From: Achromobacter spanius
Lineage (GTDB): Bacteria; Pseudomonadota; Gammaproteobacteria; Burkholderiales; Burkholderiaceae_B
DNA length: 64,000 nucleotides
Reading direction: 5' to 3'
Assembly: GCF_002812705.1 (NCBI RefSeq)
Contig: NZ_CP025030.1
Location: forward strand, 5,828,001 to 5,892,000
Below the pieces are notes generated by a model. It had not been told where the DNA came from. It saw only the letters and a list, made by a program, of their open reading frames with translations, and made no database searches. The translations under genes and the position numbers were made by a program. Below are positions 18,611 through 28,045 of the stretch, in pieces. Numbering within the stretch: the stretch's first letter is position 1; every line of letters starts with the position of its first letter.

Positions 18611-19531
18611 CTACAGCGTCCGCAACGTATCGCGGCGCTTGCCGCCCCAGGTTGCGGCCAGGCTTGCCACGAAGGCGCCGATCAGCATTGATGCGAAGCC
18701 CCACAGCGCGAACGCGGCGGCGGCCTTGCGGGCCTGGTCGGCAGCTTCCTTGGCTTTTTGCTTGGCGTCTTCCGCCGCCTTCTTGGCGTTGGCGATGGTC
18801 TGCTCAACGCGGCGCTGCGCAACGGCAGGATCCTGGCCGGTTTGCGCGGCTACCACCTTGACCACGTAGTCGCGGTCTTCGGGCGTCATATCGCCGCGCG
18901 CCAGGCTCATGGCCACGATACGGCCCACTTCCGCGCGGGCAGTGCCACGGTCACCAGTTGCGTCAGGCCGATCAGAGCGCATCAGCGTATCGGTGAAATA
19001 TTCGGTCGCGCGGTCCATGCCGCCACCACCCGCCCCCGCCGCGCCTGCTGCCGCCGTTGCCGTGACCGCCGTGCTCGCCCCTGACGCAACCGCTGCGCCC
19101 GCTTTGGCTGCGCCTGACGCAAGCGTTGCAAGCGCCGAACCCAGCAGCGCCGCGCTGACGACCGCGCTCAGGGCCCACACCAGAAAGCCATGCGCGGTAT
19201 CGCGGAAGTAGATTTCATCCGAATGCACATCGACCCACTTGGTGCGCAAACGTCCGGCCACGTACCCACCAATGCCGTACGAAATGATCTGCGTGAACAG
19301 CATCCACGCAATGATGCCGATACCCACGGCGGGCGCCGACATGCCCTCGTCGCCCCACGGGGAAACGGAAAGGAAGCCCAGCCCCGTTCCGCCGGCAAAC
19401 AATGCCAGCGACAGCGCCGCCGCGATGACGGCGCCAGCGAACACCGCTGCCCAGGACACCCCCGATATTGCCGACTCACGCGGTGGAACGGCGCCGCCGT
19501 AGGCCAGGCTTGAAGATGATGCGTTTTCCAT
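18611..19531 (-). CDS. Hypothetical membrane protein with Ala/Lys-rich coiled segment
   Basis: 306 residues; function not recognised. Visible are two N-terminal membrane helices (about 25-55 and 68-92), a third about 112-135, then an Ala/Gly-rich linker (about 140-170), a soluble charged region, a Lys/Ala heptad-like helix (ANAKKAAEDAKQKAKEAADQ), and a last membrane helix near the C-terminus. The tail is basic (GGKRRDTLRTL). The alanine- and lysine-rich helix resembles stress or late-abundant proteins but gives no enzymatic clue. It is upstream on the same strand of no recognised partner; a 24-codon peptide gene and a proline-rich gene precede it. Confidence 0.75.
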   Translation of the reverse strand: MENASSSSLAYGGAVPPRESAISGVSWAAVFAGAVIAAALSLALFAGGTGLGFLSVSPWGDEGMSAPAVGIGIIAWMLFTQIISYGIGGYVAGRLRTKWVDVHSDEIYFRDTAHGFLVWALSAVVSAALLGSALATLASGAAKAGAAVASGASTAVTATAAAGAAGAGGGGMDRATEYFTDTLMRSDRPDATGDRGTARAEVGRIVAMSLARGDMTPEDRDYVVKVVAAQTGQDPAVAQRRVEQTIANAKKAAEDAKQKAKEAADQARKAAAAFALWGFASMLIGAFVASLAATWGGKRRDTLRTL

Positions 19532-19634
19532 GGTGATTCCTTGTTCATTGTTTTGTGGCGCCGGCCGTGCGTAATACTCATCGGCACATCCGCACGAAAA
19601 TACCGAACGGCGCCGCTACGCAAGCCGCCCGGCG

Positions 19635-19709
19635 TCAATGCCAGAAAAGTGCCAGCAGGATGATGATGGGAATAGGCACGCCAAGCAGCCACAGCAAAAT
19701 GGAACGCAT
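19635..19709 (-). CDS. 24-residue hydrophobic membrane peptide
   Basis: Very small reading frame, MRSILLWLLGVPIPIIILL followed by five more residues (ALFWH). It is a single membrane helix with a VPIPIIILL core, begins at ATG 19709 and has an excellent AAAAGGAGA ribosome-binding site 7 bp upstream. Similar MRxxLLWLLGVPIPIIIL peptides are, to my knowledge, encoded in many Proteobacteria without an assigned function. It lies between the proline-rich gene and the 306-residue membrane protein, all on the minus strand. Confidence 0.72.
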   Translation of the reverse strand: MRSILLWLLGVPIPIIILLALFWH

Positions 19710-19751
19710 GACAGTCTCCTTTTAAGTTCTTCGATTAGCGCGGCCTGGCAT

Positions 19752-19943
19752 TCAGGCCAGGTCGATCGCGCCCGGCAGGCGCGGATCCGGCGCCGGTGGG
19801 GTCGGATCAACGAGCGGCGGATCATCGGGCGGCTGATTCGGATCCGGCAGCGGGTCGTCCGGCGGCAGGTTGCCGGGCAAGGACGGATCATCCGGCGGCA
19901 GGTCGTCCGGCAAGCCGGGCTCGCGATGCGGAATTTGGGACAT
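19752..19943 (-). CDS. Short proline/aspartate-rich hypothetical protein
   Basis: 63 residues, strongly repetitive, with PPDDP and PDP units (GLPDDLPPDDPSLPGNLPPD and onward). It starts at ATG 19943 behind a good GAGGAGAA ribosome-binding site. It has no signal peptide or membrane helix and is likely unstructured. The strong Shine-Dalgarno supports a real gene, but low complexity leaves doubt. It precedes the 24-residue membrane peptide by 42 bp. Confidence 0.55.
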   Translation of the reverse strand: MSQIPHREPGLPDDLPPDDPSLPGNLPPDDPLPDPNQPPDDPPLVDPTPPAPDPRLPGAIDLA

Positions 19944-20115
19944 GGCTTGTTCTCCTCTGGCGGCGCCAAGCGCGCCACCAGCCCTTCAGCAAATACCGTT
20001 CCCACATGCTGCCCCGCCGTGGTCCTGCTTCGTTTGGTTCACGCCCAGCAAAAAGCCCTCTTGCGAGGGCTTCCATAAGCGATTCACCAATCAGCGGTTC
20101 ACGAATCCGGCTTGC

Positions 20116-20412
20116 TCAGGGCTTGGGCTTGCCGTCCGGCTTGTTGTCCTTTATCCCCGCCAAGCCATTTTTTGCCCCCGCGCCCAGAAATTCCACGACG
20201 GCGGCTTTGCCCGCGGCCGACGCTTCATCCTGGCTGCCGTAGCGCTTTTCTGAATAATTGGTGCTGTGCACATTGCCGCTTTCGGGATCAAGCAAGGTAA
20301 TGATCCACGCAAACTCTCCCGGCAAGAGTTGCCTGACCTGAAGCGTGGCGCGCGTGCCGGGGCGCAATTTCTGCGTCATTTTCTGGATTTTCCGTGGGGG
20401 TTGTGCAGCCAT
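20116..20412 (-). CDS. Hypothetical protein, small
   Basis: About 98 residues from ATG 20412; an internal ATG at 20379 (MTQKLRPG) may be the true start, giving 87. No recognised domain. The central part (ATLQVRQLLPGEFAWIITLLDPESG) looks like a small beta-rich fold and the C-terminus is Lys/Pro-rich. No signal peptide. Codon use is like its neighbours. Neither start has a strong ribosome-binding site. Confidence 0.6.
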   Translation of the reverse strand: MAAQPPRKIQKMTQKLRPGTRATLQVRQLLPGEFAWIITLLDPESGNVHSTNYSEKRYGSQDEASAAGKAAVVEFLGAGAKNGLAGIKDNKPDGKPKP

Positions 20413-20639
20413 CGTAGCGCAATCGGCCCACGCATCAACGCGCTTTCGCACACTGTTTGAAATGTTGCGCGCGCACATGGATTCATGCTGCAGAGCCCGC
20501 GGCGAAAACGCCACACTGGCGCAATCGTGCCAGGAAAACCCTAGGGCCAAGTCCGCTGATACAGGCGCACAATCAGTACAAACATCTAGACCGCGCAACG
20601 CGGCGCCGAATCCCTTAATCAGGCGAGGACGGAGACAAC

Positions 20640-20831
20640 ATGACTTACGTAGCAGTGGTAATGAGCTGTTTGATGGTTATGGGTATCGTCGGATTGGTGA
20701 TTCAAACGATTCGAAGCGCGGGGCCTGAGCCCTGGCTGAAGATATCGGCGGCGATAGTCAGTTCAACCTTCGCGTCGTTGTTATTGATTCCGCTGGGGTA
20801 TGCGGTCGCACAATCGATGTTGATCGACTGA
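20640..20831 (+). CDS. Small hypothetical two-helix membrane protein
   Basis: 63 residues with two predicted membrane segments (YVAVVMSCLMVMGIVGLVI and ISAAIVSSTFASLLLIPLGY) separated by a short loop RSAGPEPWLK. The ATG follows GGACGGAGACAAC, a good ribosome-binding site. No family recognised. It stands alone, divergent from the hypothetical gene before it and convergent with the exporter gene after it. Confidence 0.6.
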   Translation: MTYVAVVMSCLMVMGIVGLVIQTIRSAGPEPWLKISAAIVSSTFASLLLIPLGYAVAQSMLID

Positions 20832-20863
20832 CTGCCCCGCCTAAGCGTTTTAGCCGCCCCGGG

Positions 20864-21769
20864 CTAATCGCCCCGGGCGGATTTGCTTCTTGTCGCTACC
20901 CAACACAGCAAAGAACCGGCGGTGACCATTGCCACGCCTTGCCAGAACGATGCGGTCAAGCGGGTGGACAGCCACAGGGCCGCGAAGAACGTGGAAAGCA
21001 CCGGGGTGAAGTAGGAGGCAGTCGCCAGCAGAGTCAGGTTGCCCTTCAGTATTCCCACGTTCCATAGGGCATAACCGGCAGCCATCGCACCGCCGGTCAT
21101 GCATAGCTCCAGCGTGGCCGGCCCGGAGAAAACCAATGGCGGCTCGGCGCTGAAAAAGTACTTCGCCCACAATGCCGCGGCGGTCAGCATGAAAAATAAC
21201 GCCACGCCGTTCTTGCCGTTGGCAAAGCGCTTGGTCACATTGCAATAGACGGCCCAGATAATGGCGCCGCCGAATGCCAATCCGTAGCTGAGAGGATTAC
21301 TGGATATGTTTGCGACGGTGCGCTCCCAAGACAAGCCGGAACCGCCCACGACCCAGGCAATGCCACATAGCGACAGCAAGATTCCCGGCACCACCCAGGC
21401 GTTGGCGCGCTGGCCATTGAACACGATGGCCAACAACACCGTCAGGCAAGGCCAGAGGTAATTGACGATGCCCAACTCGATTGCCTGGCCACGATCAATG
21501 GCATATCCCAGCGATAGCGACAGGCAGATTTCGTAGGCGACGAACAGCAGACTGCCCGCGATGAGATAACGACGCGGAAAATTCCGTAACGTCGGAAACC
21601 CAAGCAGACACACAAGGAATACCGAACCTACCGTATAAATAAGCGCGGCGCCGCCGACGGCACCAAAGTTCTCGCTGACGCCGCGAATCAATCCCACGAC
21701 CGACCCCCACAGCAGGATCGCCAACAGACCAAAGAGAGTGGCCGCATTCCGGCCGGAAAATGATCGCAT
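20864..21769 (-). CDS. yddG: Aromatic amino acid exporter YddG (DMT family)
   Basis: 301 residues, ten membrane helices in two EamA repeats. The pattern fits YddG rather than general EamA members: LFVAYEICLSLSLGYA, the helix IELGIVNYLWPCLTVLLAI, GLAFGGAIIWAVYCNVTKR, and NVGILKGNLTLLATASYFTPVLSTFFAALW near the end. YddG of E. coli exports aromatic amino acids and some toxic analogues. It is monocistronic as far as can be seen. Confidence 0.85.
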   Translation of the reverse strand: MRSFSGRNAATLFGLLAILLWGSVVGLIRGVSENFGAVGGAALIYTVGSVFLVCLLGFPTLRNFPRRYLIAGSLLFVAYEICLSLSLGYAIDRGQAIELGIVNYLWPCLTVLLAIVFNGQRANAWVVPGILLSLCGIAWVVGGSGLSWERTVANISSNPLSYGLAFGGAIIWAVYCNVTKRFANGKNGVALFFMLTAAALWAKYFFSAEPPLVFSGPATLELCMTGGAMAAGYALWNVGILKGNLTLLATASYFTPVLSTFFAALWLSTRLTASFWQGVAMVTAGSLLCWVATRSKSARGD

Positions 21770-21943
21770 TAACGTTTTCGCTTGATTGCTTGTTGGCTTG
21801 CTTGGCGCCCCCTGGCGCGGAAGCAGGCGGGCAGTGTAGCGAAAACCTATCGTTATCGTAGTGACCTACCGGCACGAATCGCACCCGCGCCGGGAAACGC
21901 GACAGACCCACTGAAACATCAAAGAAGAGGGAGTATTAGCCGC

Positions 21944-22198
21944 ATGGCCATTTCCATACGTAGATTGAGCGATGTGCTTGCCAGCACGGAGTCGGGCAGG
22001 CTTTACCGGATAGAGGTTTTCTTGCAGGCGGACGACCCGGGTCCTTCCAGCCCCAGACCGCAAGCGGCCTCCCGCTACATCCTCAGAACGTCGGACGGAG
22101 AAGGCGTGATCGCCCTGGGCGAACGGCGGTATCGCTTGACATCGGGTGAGGTCCTGACGGCATTGGCGCCGCCACCCGCACCGCAACCCGACACCTGA
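21944..22198 (+). CDS. Hypothetical protein, 84 residues
   Basis: Starts at ATG 21944 (MAISIRRLSDVLAST), 12 bp after GAGGGAG. No recognised domain, signal peptide or membrane segment. The C-terminus is proline-rich (APPPAPQPDT). It lies between the divergent yddG gene and the 3' end of the diguanylate cyclase gene; the function is not apparent. Confidence 0.5.
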   Translation: MAISIRRLSDVLASTESGRLYRIEVFLQADDPGPSSPRPQAASRYILRTSDGEGVIALGERRYRLTSGEVLTALAPPPAPQPDT

Positions 22199-22223
22199 AC
22201 GCACCCGCGCGCGGCGTCACACA

Positions 22224-23798
22224 TCACACATCCGACGCCACCCGCCGCTTGCCCTCCCCCTTGGCCTTGTACAGCGCGACGTCGGCACGCTCCAGCAACT
22301 GCAGCATGGTGATGCCCGAGTCGGGATACATGGCAATCCCGACGCTTGCCGACACGGCCACGCGGATTCCCGGATAGGGTAACGACAAGCTTTCGACCAA
22401 GGCCTCGGCCACCGGCTGCGCCTGCTCTTGGCGCACGCCCATCAACAGCAGGGCGAATTCATCGCCGCCAAGCCGGGCCGCCACGTCGGATACGCGGATG
22501 GCCCGCGCCATTCGGTCGGCAGCTTCCTTCAACACCGTGTCGCCCGCGGCATGGCCGTGCAGGTCGTTGACCGCCTTGAAGCCATCCAGGTCAATCGCAA
22601 GCAGAGCAAAGGAATCGCCGCTGCGTTGAGCCACGGCCAGTTCGCGCAGGATGAGTTCTCCGAACAGCACGCGGTTGCATAGGCCGGTCAAGGGATCGTA
22701 GTGCGCCAGGTGCTGGGCATGCGCCAGCATGCGCGACGCCTGCAATAACGCGGTGCCCACTTCCTCGGCCTCTTTGACGCTGGTGCCCGCCAGTTCAACC
22801 GTACGCCCTTCCCCCAGCGCCAACGCCGGCCCCACCAGCCCTTGCACCGCCGAGGTCAGCCGATTGGCCAGGCGCAGTGCCAGCCATAGCCCCAGGCCGA
22901 AGGCGAACAGCGTGCCCAGCGCCACCCAGGCGATGGAACGGTACAGGTTCGTCGTGACCAAAGTCATGGGCGCGCCAGCGGCAACCGTCCACCCCGACAG
23001 CGACGAACGGCTGAAGGCGGTATAGACGGGCGTTCCCTCTTTGGTTACCGATTCAAACGCGCCTTCGTTTTCCTGCCGCACCGCCTGCACCAAGGCAGGC
23101 ACAGCTTTCTGGCCGACGAACGTCGAGGCATCCCGTGTGCGGGCGATGATGGTTCCGGATTCGTCCAGAACCGCCGCCACCCAGCCTTCCGGCAAGGCAC
23201 GTCGGCCCAGCGCGCTGCCGATGCGGTCCGGAGACAAGCCCACATTCAAGCTGTAGACCACACTATCGTCGCGCACCACCGGCACGCCCATCGCAATCGT
23301 CGGCCGCTTGGTGACCCCGCCGTTGAACAGGCCCGTCAGCACCGGCGCCCGCGTGGTGAACACCCGGCGCAGTTCTTCCGGCGCACCGCTCAAAGGCAAG
23401 CGCGCGCCGTAGGGCACCAAGGTGTTGATGATCTGCCGCCCATCCCGATCGGTCAGGACGTAGCTGTCCACGATCTGAAAACGCACCGAGTCCCGCGCAC
23501 GCTGATGGAAACTGGCCAAATCGCCGCCAAGCAGGTCGGGCGAAGACGCCAGCATCTGCACGCCGGCTTCAACGCCGGTAAGTTCGCGGTCAAGAATGGA
23601 GGTGAGGTTGCGAGCCAGGAAAACGGTGTCGCGGAAGATCCGATCTTTTTGGACGATATAGCTTTCGTACACCGCCACCGACGCCACGACCAGCGCCGGC
23701 GAAATACAGGCGAACACGAGTGTCAGCAAACCGGTCCGCATGGAATACCGGTGTGGAGGACGCGCCCTCGCGCCAGCCAGGCTCTCGCCATCAGCCAT
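22224..23798 (-). CDS. Membrane-bound diguanylate cyclase (sensor + GGDEF)
   Basis: 524 residues from ATG 23798 (behind GGGGGAAA); upstream in-frame starts exist at 23819 and 23900. An N-terminal helix, a periplasmic sensor region of about 240 residues of the double-Cache type, a second helix (about 300-325), and a linker lead to a complete GGDEF domain: YDPLTGLCNRVLF, LLAIDLDGFKAVND and RLGGDEF at 442-448. The RxxD inhibitory site (RVSD, 435-438) lies exactly five residues before GGDEF, so it should make c-di-GMP and be feedback-inhibited. The sensed ligand is unknown. No EAL domain. Confidence 0.93.
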   Translation of the reverse strand: MADGESLAGARARPPHRYSMRTGLLTLVFACISPALVVASVAVYESYIVQKDRIFRDTVFLARNLTSILDRELTGVEAGVQMLASSPDLLGGDLASFHQRARDSVRFQIVDSYVLTDRDGRQIINTLVPYGARLPLSGAPEELRRVFTTRAPVLTGLFNGGVTKRPTIAMGVPVVRDDSVVYSLNVGLSPDRIGSALGRRALPEGWVAAVLDESGTIIARTRDASTFVGQKAVPALVQAVRQENEGAFESVTKEGTPVYTAFSRSSLSGWTVAAGAPMTLVTTNLYRSIAWVALGTLFAFGLGLWLALRLANRLTSAVQGLVGPALALGEGRTVELAGTSVKEAEEVGTALLQASRMLAHAQHLAHYDPLTGLCNRVLFGELILRELAVAQRSGDSFALLAIDLDGFKAVNDLHGHAAGDTVLKEAADRMARAIRVSDVAARLGGDEFALLLMGVRQEQAQPVAEALVESLSLPYPGIRVAVSASVGIAMYPDSGITMLQLLERADVALYKAKGEGKRRVASDV

Positions 23799-24049
23799 CG
23801 CTTTCCCCCTTGGACCCATGCGCCTCCCGATACTTCCTGCCCGGCGATGCATCCGGGCTGGATGAAATTCAGAAATTATTGCAGACCTCCGCAACCGCAC
23901 AATCCTCGCTCAGACGCCTTTGCAGGCGCTAAACGCGCCTTTTGGCAAGCTGTATCGCGTCCCCAATTTACTCCGAAATGACCAGCCAGGCGACGATTTC
24001 ATCGCGCTCGAATCACCGTCAAAAGCCGCGTGGCCGCCAGGTTGCTACT

Positions 24050-25909
24050 ATGCGCGGCATGAAGAATCCGTCCCTGAATAGAACTGCCGCAGGTCCGCTG
24101 GATGCCCCCGACCGGACCGTCCTGCTGTATGGGGCCATTGCCGCCCTGCTTGGCGTGTGCCTGCACCAACTCATGGCCCACCGAGCGTGGCCATGGGGGC
24201 ATCCCTTTGCCCTGTACTTCCTGCTGCAATGGCTGGCGCTGGTGCCGATTGCCGGCGCCCTGCTGTCAGGCATGCAAAGCCCCAGGCGCTGGCTGGCCGC
24301 GCTGGCCATCTACGGTTTGCTGCTGCCTGCCGTGACGGCCTATGGCTTGACCGCCGCCTATGGCGTACTGCCCAACGAACGCGGATGGCTCAGCCGCGGC
24401 GATTCCACCATGCCGCTGTTGTTGACCGGCGTCGCGGGTTTCGTGTTGCTGCCGCTGGTGCAGGCGTTGGACCCGCGCCAGCCGCAGTGGAACTACCCGG
24501 CGGTATTCCGCGCGGCCTGGCGTAACACCGTTCATCTGGGCTTGAGCCTCTGCCTGGCGTCGTGCGTCTGCCTGTTGCTGGCGGCGGCGGGTGCCATGTT
24601 CGACATGATCGGCATCCGGCTTGTCCGCAGGCTCGTCGAAAACGCGACGTTCCGCTTCGCCGTCTGGCCGATGATCCTGGCTGCCTGCCTTGTGGGCGTG
24701 CGCCGCCGCCCCGCCCTGACGGAAACGTTGCAGCGTTCCTGGCTGACGTTGAACGCCTGGTTGCTGCCGCTGGTCACGCTGGTGGGTCTGGCCTTCACCG
24801 TTGCCCTGACTGCCAGGCTGGCATTGGGCCTGCAAGCCGTGCAGTTGTCCGCCGGCGCGTTGATCGCGTTTTCGCTGGTGTGGATCAAGCTGATCAACGC
24901 CGCCTGGCAAGATAGCCCGAATGCCGCTCCGTTCGGCCCGCGCCTGCGTCGGGCGCTGCGCTGGGCAATGGCGTGCCTGCTGCCGTTGGCGGCCGTGGCC
25001 CTGTACGGCGCGGCGGTCCGCGTGGACCAGTACGGTTGGACGGTGCTGCGCGCATGGGGCGTGGGCAGCAGCGTGATCCTGGTGCTGTACGGGGCCGGCT
25101 ATGCGTGGGCCGCGATACGGAGCAAGCATGAATACGCAACGCTCGCGGCCACCAACCTGGCTGCGGCCTTCGCCACACTCGCGTTGCTGCTGGCGTTCAA
25201 CACGCCGATCGCCAACCCCATGAAGCAGACCGCCGAGAGCCAGTTGCAGCGTCTGATCGACGGGCGCAAAGAGCCGCAGGACTTCAGCTTTTATGCCATG
25301 GGCAACGACTACGGCCGGTGGGGGAAAGATGCTCTGCGGCGCTTGGCGGAAGGTGCCGCCAATGCGCGAGACCCACGGATAGCCACCGCGGCGGCCGAAA
25401 CCCTGAAGGGCGGCTATTTCCAATGGAACGAACCCAGGCAAGCCGCCGCCGACGCGGCGCCCATCACCGCGCCGCCGCTTACGACCTCGCCCTCGGGCCG
25501 TGACGTTCCGTCGGCGTGGTGGGAGTTTCTGCGTGCCGAGTTTGCGGAGCAGGCACAGGTGTGCGCAACGCCCATCGAGCCCCCGACAGATGATGCATCA
25601 AGCACGCAACCTTGCCAGGTGATCTACGCCGACCTGACCGGCGACGGGCAGGACGAACTCATCCTGTATGTAGCGCCGCAACAGCGCGGGGAGCGCCGCA
25701 CGCGGGAATGGTTCATTGCGTTTGCGTCGAACACCGCCGGCCAATGGCGCCATCTGGGCTACCTGTACGCAGAGAGTTTCGAGCAGCCCCTGCAAGACGC
25801 AACGGGCGTTGACGACATTGCGCAGGCGCTGAAGCAGGGGCTGGTGCGAACCCAGCCCCGCGCCGACCGCGATCTGATGATCGGCGACCAGTTGCTGCGC
25901 CTGCGCTGA
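24050..25909 (+). CDS. DUF4153 domain-containing membrane protein
   Basis: About 619 residues from ATG 24050 (another Met at 24059). The first 400 residues hold about ten membrane segments, with YPAVFRAAWRNTVHLGLSL and the DUF4153 features in LRRALRWAMACLLPLAAVALYGAAVRV. A soluble C-terminal portion of some 220 residues (SQLQRLIDGRKEPQDF; YADLTGDGQDELILYV) follows; the DLTGDGQDEL segment resembles a calcium-binding-like loop. Function unknown; family members are uncharacterised. It is transcribed divergently from the diguanylate cyclase. Confidence 0.8.
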   Translation: MRGMKNPSLNRTAAGPLDAPDRTVLLYGAIAALLGVCLHQLMAHRAWPWGHPFALYFLLQWLALVPIAGALLSGMQSPRRWLAALAIYGLLLPAVTAYGLTAAYGVLPNERGWLSRGDSTMPLLLTGVAGFVLLPLVQALDPRQPQWNYPAVFRAAWRNTVHLGLSLCLASCVCLLLAAAGAMFDMIGIRLVRRLVENATFRFAVWPMILAACLVGVRRRPALTETLQRSWLTLNAWLLPLVTLVGLAFTVALTARLALGLQAVQLSAGALIAFSLVWIKLINAAWQDSPNAAPFGPRLRRALRWAMACLLPLAAVALYGAAVRVDQYGWTVLRAWGVGSSVILVLYGAGYAWAAIRSKHEYATLAATNLAAAFATLALLLAFNTPIANPMKQTAESQLQRLIDGRKEPQDFSFYAMGNDYGRWGKDALRRLAEGAANARDPRIATAAAETLKGGYFQWNEPRQAAADAAPITAPPLTTSPSGRDVPSAWWEFLRAEFAEQAQVCATPIEPPTDDASSTQPCQVIYADLTGDGQDELILYVAPQQRGERRTREWFIAFASNTAGQWRHLGYLYAESFEQPLQDATGVDDIAQALKQGLVRTQPRADRDLMIGDQLLRLR

Positions 25910-25940
25910 CCCCACGAGAGGCGCAACACCCCCCGGTTCG

Positions 25941-27032
25941 TTATTTGCGCAACACCGGGGGTTCTTCCTTCTGACCCATCATGCCGTCGGCAGTCTGCGA
26001 GAAAAGATCCCAGCTTGCCATGAACAGCGCGGCGATCAGCGGCCCGATCACAAAGCCGTTCAGGCCGAACAGCGCCATGCCGCCCAGCGTGGAAATCAGC
26101 ACCACGTAGTCGGGCATCTTGGTGTCTTTGCCCACCAGGATCGGGCGCAGCACGTTGTCGACCATGCCGATGACCAGCACGCCAAACGCAATCAGCACCG
26201 CGCCCTTGACCACGGCGCCCGTCAGCAGGAAATAGACGGCCACGGGCACCCAGATCAGGCCGGCGCCGATTGCCGGCAGCAGCGACAGGAAGCCCATGAT
26301 GACGCCCCACAGCAGCGCCCCCTGGATCGACAAGATCGAAAAGATGATGCCGCCCAGCGCGCCCTGCACCGCCGCTACCGCGATGTTGCCCTTTACGGTG
26401 GCGCGCACAACAGTGGTGAACTTGCGGAACAGATGCTGCTTGTGCCCATCGCCCAGAGGAATCGCTCGCTTGATCCGAGCCGACAGCTCAGGCCCGTCAC
26501 GCAACAGGAAGAACAGCAGATACAGCATGATGCCGAAGCTGATCACGAACTGGAACGTGTCTTGGCCGATGCTTAACGCCTGGGTTGCCAGGAACTGGCT
26601 GGCCTGCATCGCCCCCGCGCTGAGCTTTTCCTGAAGGCTGGGAATGTCGGCCAGGTCAAAGCGAGCCAGCACGTCATGCACCGACGGCGGCAATGCGGCC
26701 ATCGCCTGCTGGAAATACAGGCCGAAATTCAATTCACCCGACTTGATGCTTTGATAGAGGTTTGCACCTTCGCGTACCAGCGAACCGCTGATCGCCACCA
26801 GCGGCAGAATGACCAGCAGCAAGACGCCCAGCAAGGTGATCAGCGCCGCCAGATTACGCCGGCCGCCCATGCGCTTGACCAGGCGGCGCTGCAAGGGGCC
26901 AAAGATGATGGCAAGAATGGCGCCCCAGAAAACGGCGCCATAAAAAGGCCACAAAAGCCAGCCGAACGCGATGGAGACCACCACGAGCAAAAGCAGAAAG
27001 GTTCTGTGGTGCAAGCTGGATGATTCGCTCAT
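25941..27032 (-). CDS. AI-2E family transporter (PerM/YhhT-type permease)
   Basis: 363 residues from ATG 27032, behind GGAACGGAAC. Family features are the two N-terminal helices, the LFFLLRDGPELSARI segment, TVKGNIAVAAVQGALGGIIF, a multi-helix core ending in VDNVLRPILVGKDTKMPDYVVLISTLGGMALFGLNGFVIGPLIAALF. The family name comes from TqsA, but most members have other or unknown roles. It converges on the DUF4153 gene; an inverted repeat at about 25926-25965, partly in the C-terminal coding sequence, may terminate both. Confidence 0.9.
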   Translation of the reverse strand: MSESSSLHHRTFLLLLVVVSIAFGWLLWPFYGAVFWGAILAIIFGPLQRRLVKRMGGRRNLAALITLLGVLLLVILPLVAISGSLVREGANLYQSIKSGELNFGLYFQQAMAALPPSVHDVLARFDLADIPSLQEKLSAGAMQASQFLATQALSIGQDTFQFVISFGIMLYLLFFLLRDGPELSARIKRAIPLGDGHKQHLFRKFTTVVRATVKGNIAVAAVQGALGGIIFSILSIQGALLWGVIMGFLSLLPAIGAGLIWVPVAVYFLLTGAVVKGAVLIAFGVLVIGMVDNVLRPILVGKDTKMPDYVVLISTLGGMALFGLNGFVIGPLIAALFMASWDLFSQTADGMMGQKEEPPVLRK

Positions 27033-27099
27033 GTTCCGTTCCAGGCACGGCGAACGCCGCGAGACGCGCATTGTACTAAGCCCATGCGAGCACGCCGGC

Positions 27100-27804
27100 T
27101 CAGGCGCCGCCGCCCGCGGCACGCAGGATGGTCTCTCGCGCTTGTGCAAGCTCGTCCGCCTGCGCATTCAGCCCCTGCAAGCGCAGGTTCAATTCCTGCT
27201 GAAGCGTGGGGGTGGCGACGCGCGTCTGTCCGTCGATCAGTTGTATTTCGTCAGCATTGGCGGCCACCAGATCCGCGATGCCCAGCGCATCGCGCGCCAC
27301 TGCGTCCATCCGCGAGGCGGCCCGCATCAGTTCAACGGTGGGCCCCGTGACGGATTCGTCGTACACGCCGTCGTAGACGGGCGCCAGATCGGCCGGCAGT
27401 TGCAGATCGGCCCGCGCCTTGTCGGCCTTTTCCCGCGCCTCCTGTAGCTTGGCAGCGCTGTCCGCGAGCGTCTTGCGCGCCGTTTCGTAGCCGGACTTGC
27501 GCTCAACGATCTCGCCCACCGAGCGGATCGTCTCCAACGCAAGCACGTCGCGCATGGCCCGGGCCGATTCGGCCATCTCCTGCTGGAAGTCGGTAATGAC
27601 TTCGTAAGCGTCGGCGTAGTCGCCCAGCGCCTCTTTTTCGGCCTTGCTCAAGGCGGCGATCGGCAGCAGCGCATCGCTATTCATCCGCGCCTGCAGCAAC
27701 TGGATAAACGCCGCGCGCTCCTGCGGCTCTTTGTTGACGCAGGCCGTCATGACCAGCATCGAAGCCATCGCCAGCCCAGTCAGGCAGGCTCGCCACAGTG
27801 ACAT
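27100..27804 (-). CDS. DUF3053-like lipoprotein
   Basis: 234 residues from ATG 27804, behind a strong GAGGAGG ribosome-binding site. The signal sequence (LTGLAMASMLVMTAC) ends in a lipobox with the cysteine at about residue 22, so it is a lipoprotein. The rest is mostly alpha-helical and charged (KTLADSAAKLQEAREKADKA, coiled-coil-like), resembling DUF3053 proteins. Function unknown. It is upstream of the AI-2E transporter gene on the same strand, about 70 bp apart, so the two may be linked. Confidence 0.75.
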   Translation of the reverse strand: MSLWRACLTGLAMASMLVMTACVNKEPQERAAFIQLLQARMNSDALLPIAALSKAEKEALGDYADAYEVITDFQQEMAESARAMRDVLALETIRSVGEIVERKSGYETARKTLADSAAKLQEAREKADKARADLQLPADLAPVYDGVYDESVTGPTVELMRAASRMDAVARDALGIADLVAANADEIQLIDGQTRVATPTLQQELNLRLQGLNAQADELAQARETILRAAGGGA

Positions 27805-28045
27805 GCGTATCCTCCTCGCACAGCGGATTGATGAATCGATTGGCGCCCGCCCCCCCGGCAATGGCGGGCGCCTGAGCGCAGATTATCCCGAAGCGTCCGA
27901 TTGCGAGCGCCCCCGGGCGGATTTTGTTGCGATCGAAGCGAGTTGACACAGGGCGGGTGGCGCCTGGGTTGCGATCCACTTCTTGCCATCCCTTAAAATG
28001 CCGGATTCCGGCCCCGGCCGCTCGCAATCCCACACGGCTCTGCCC

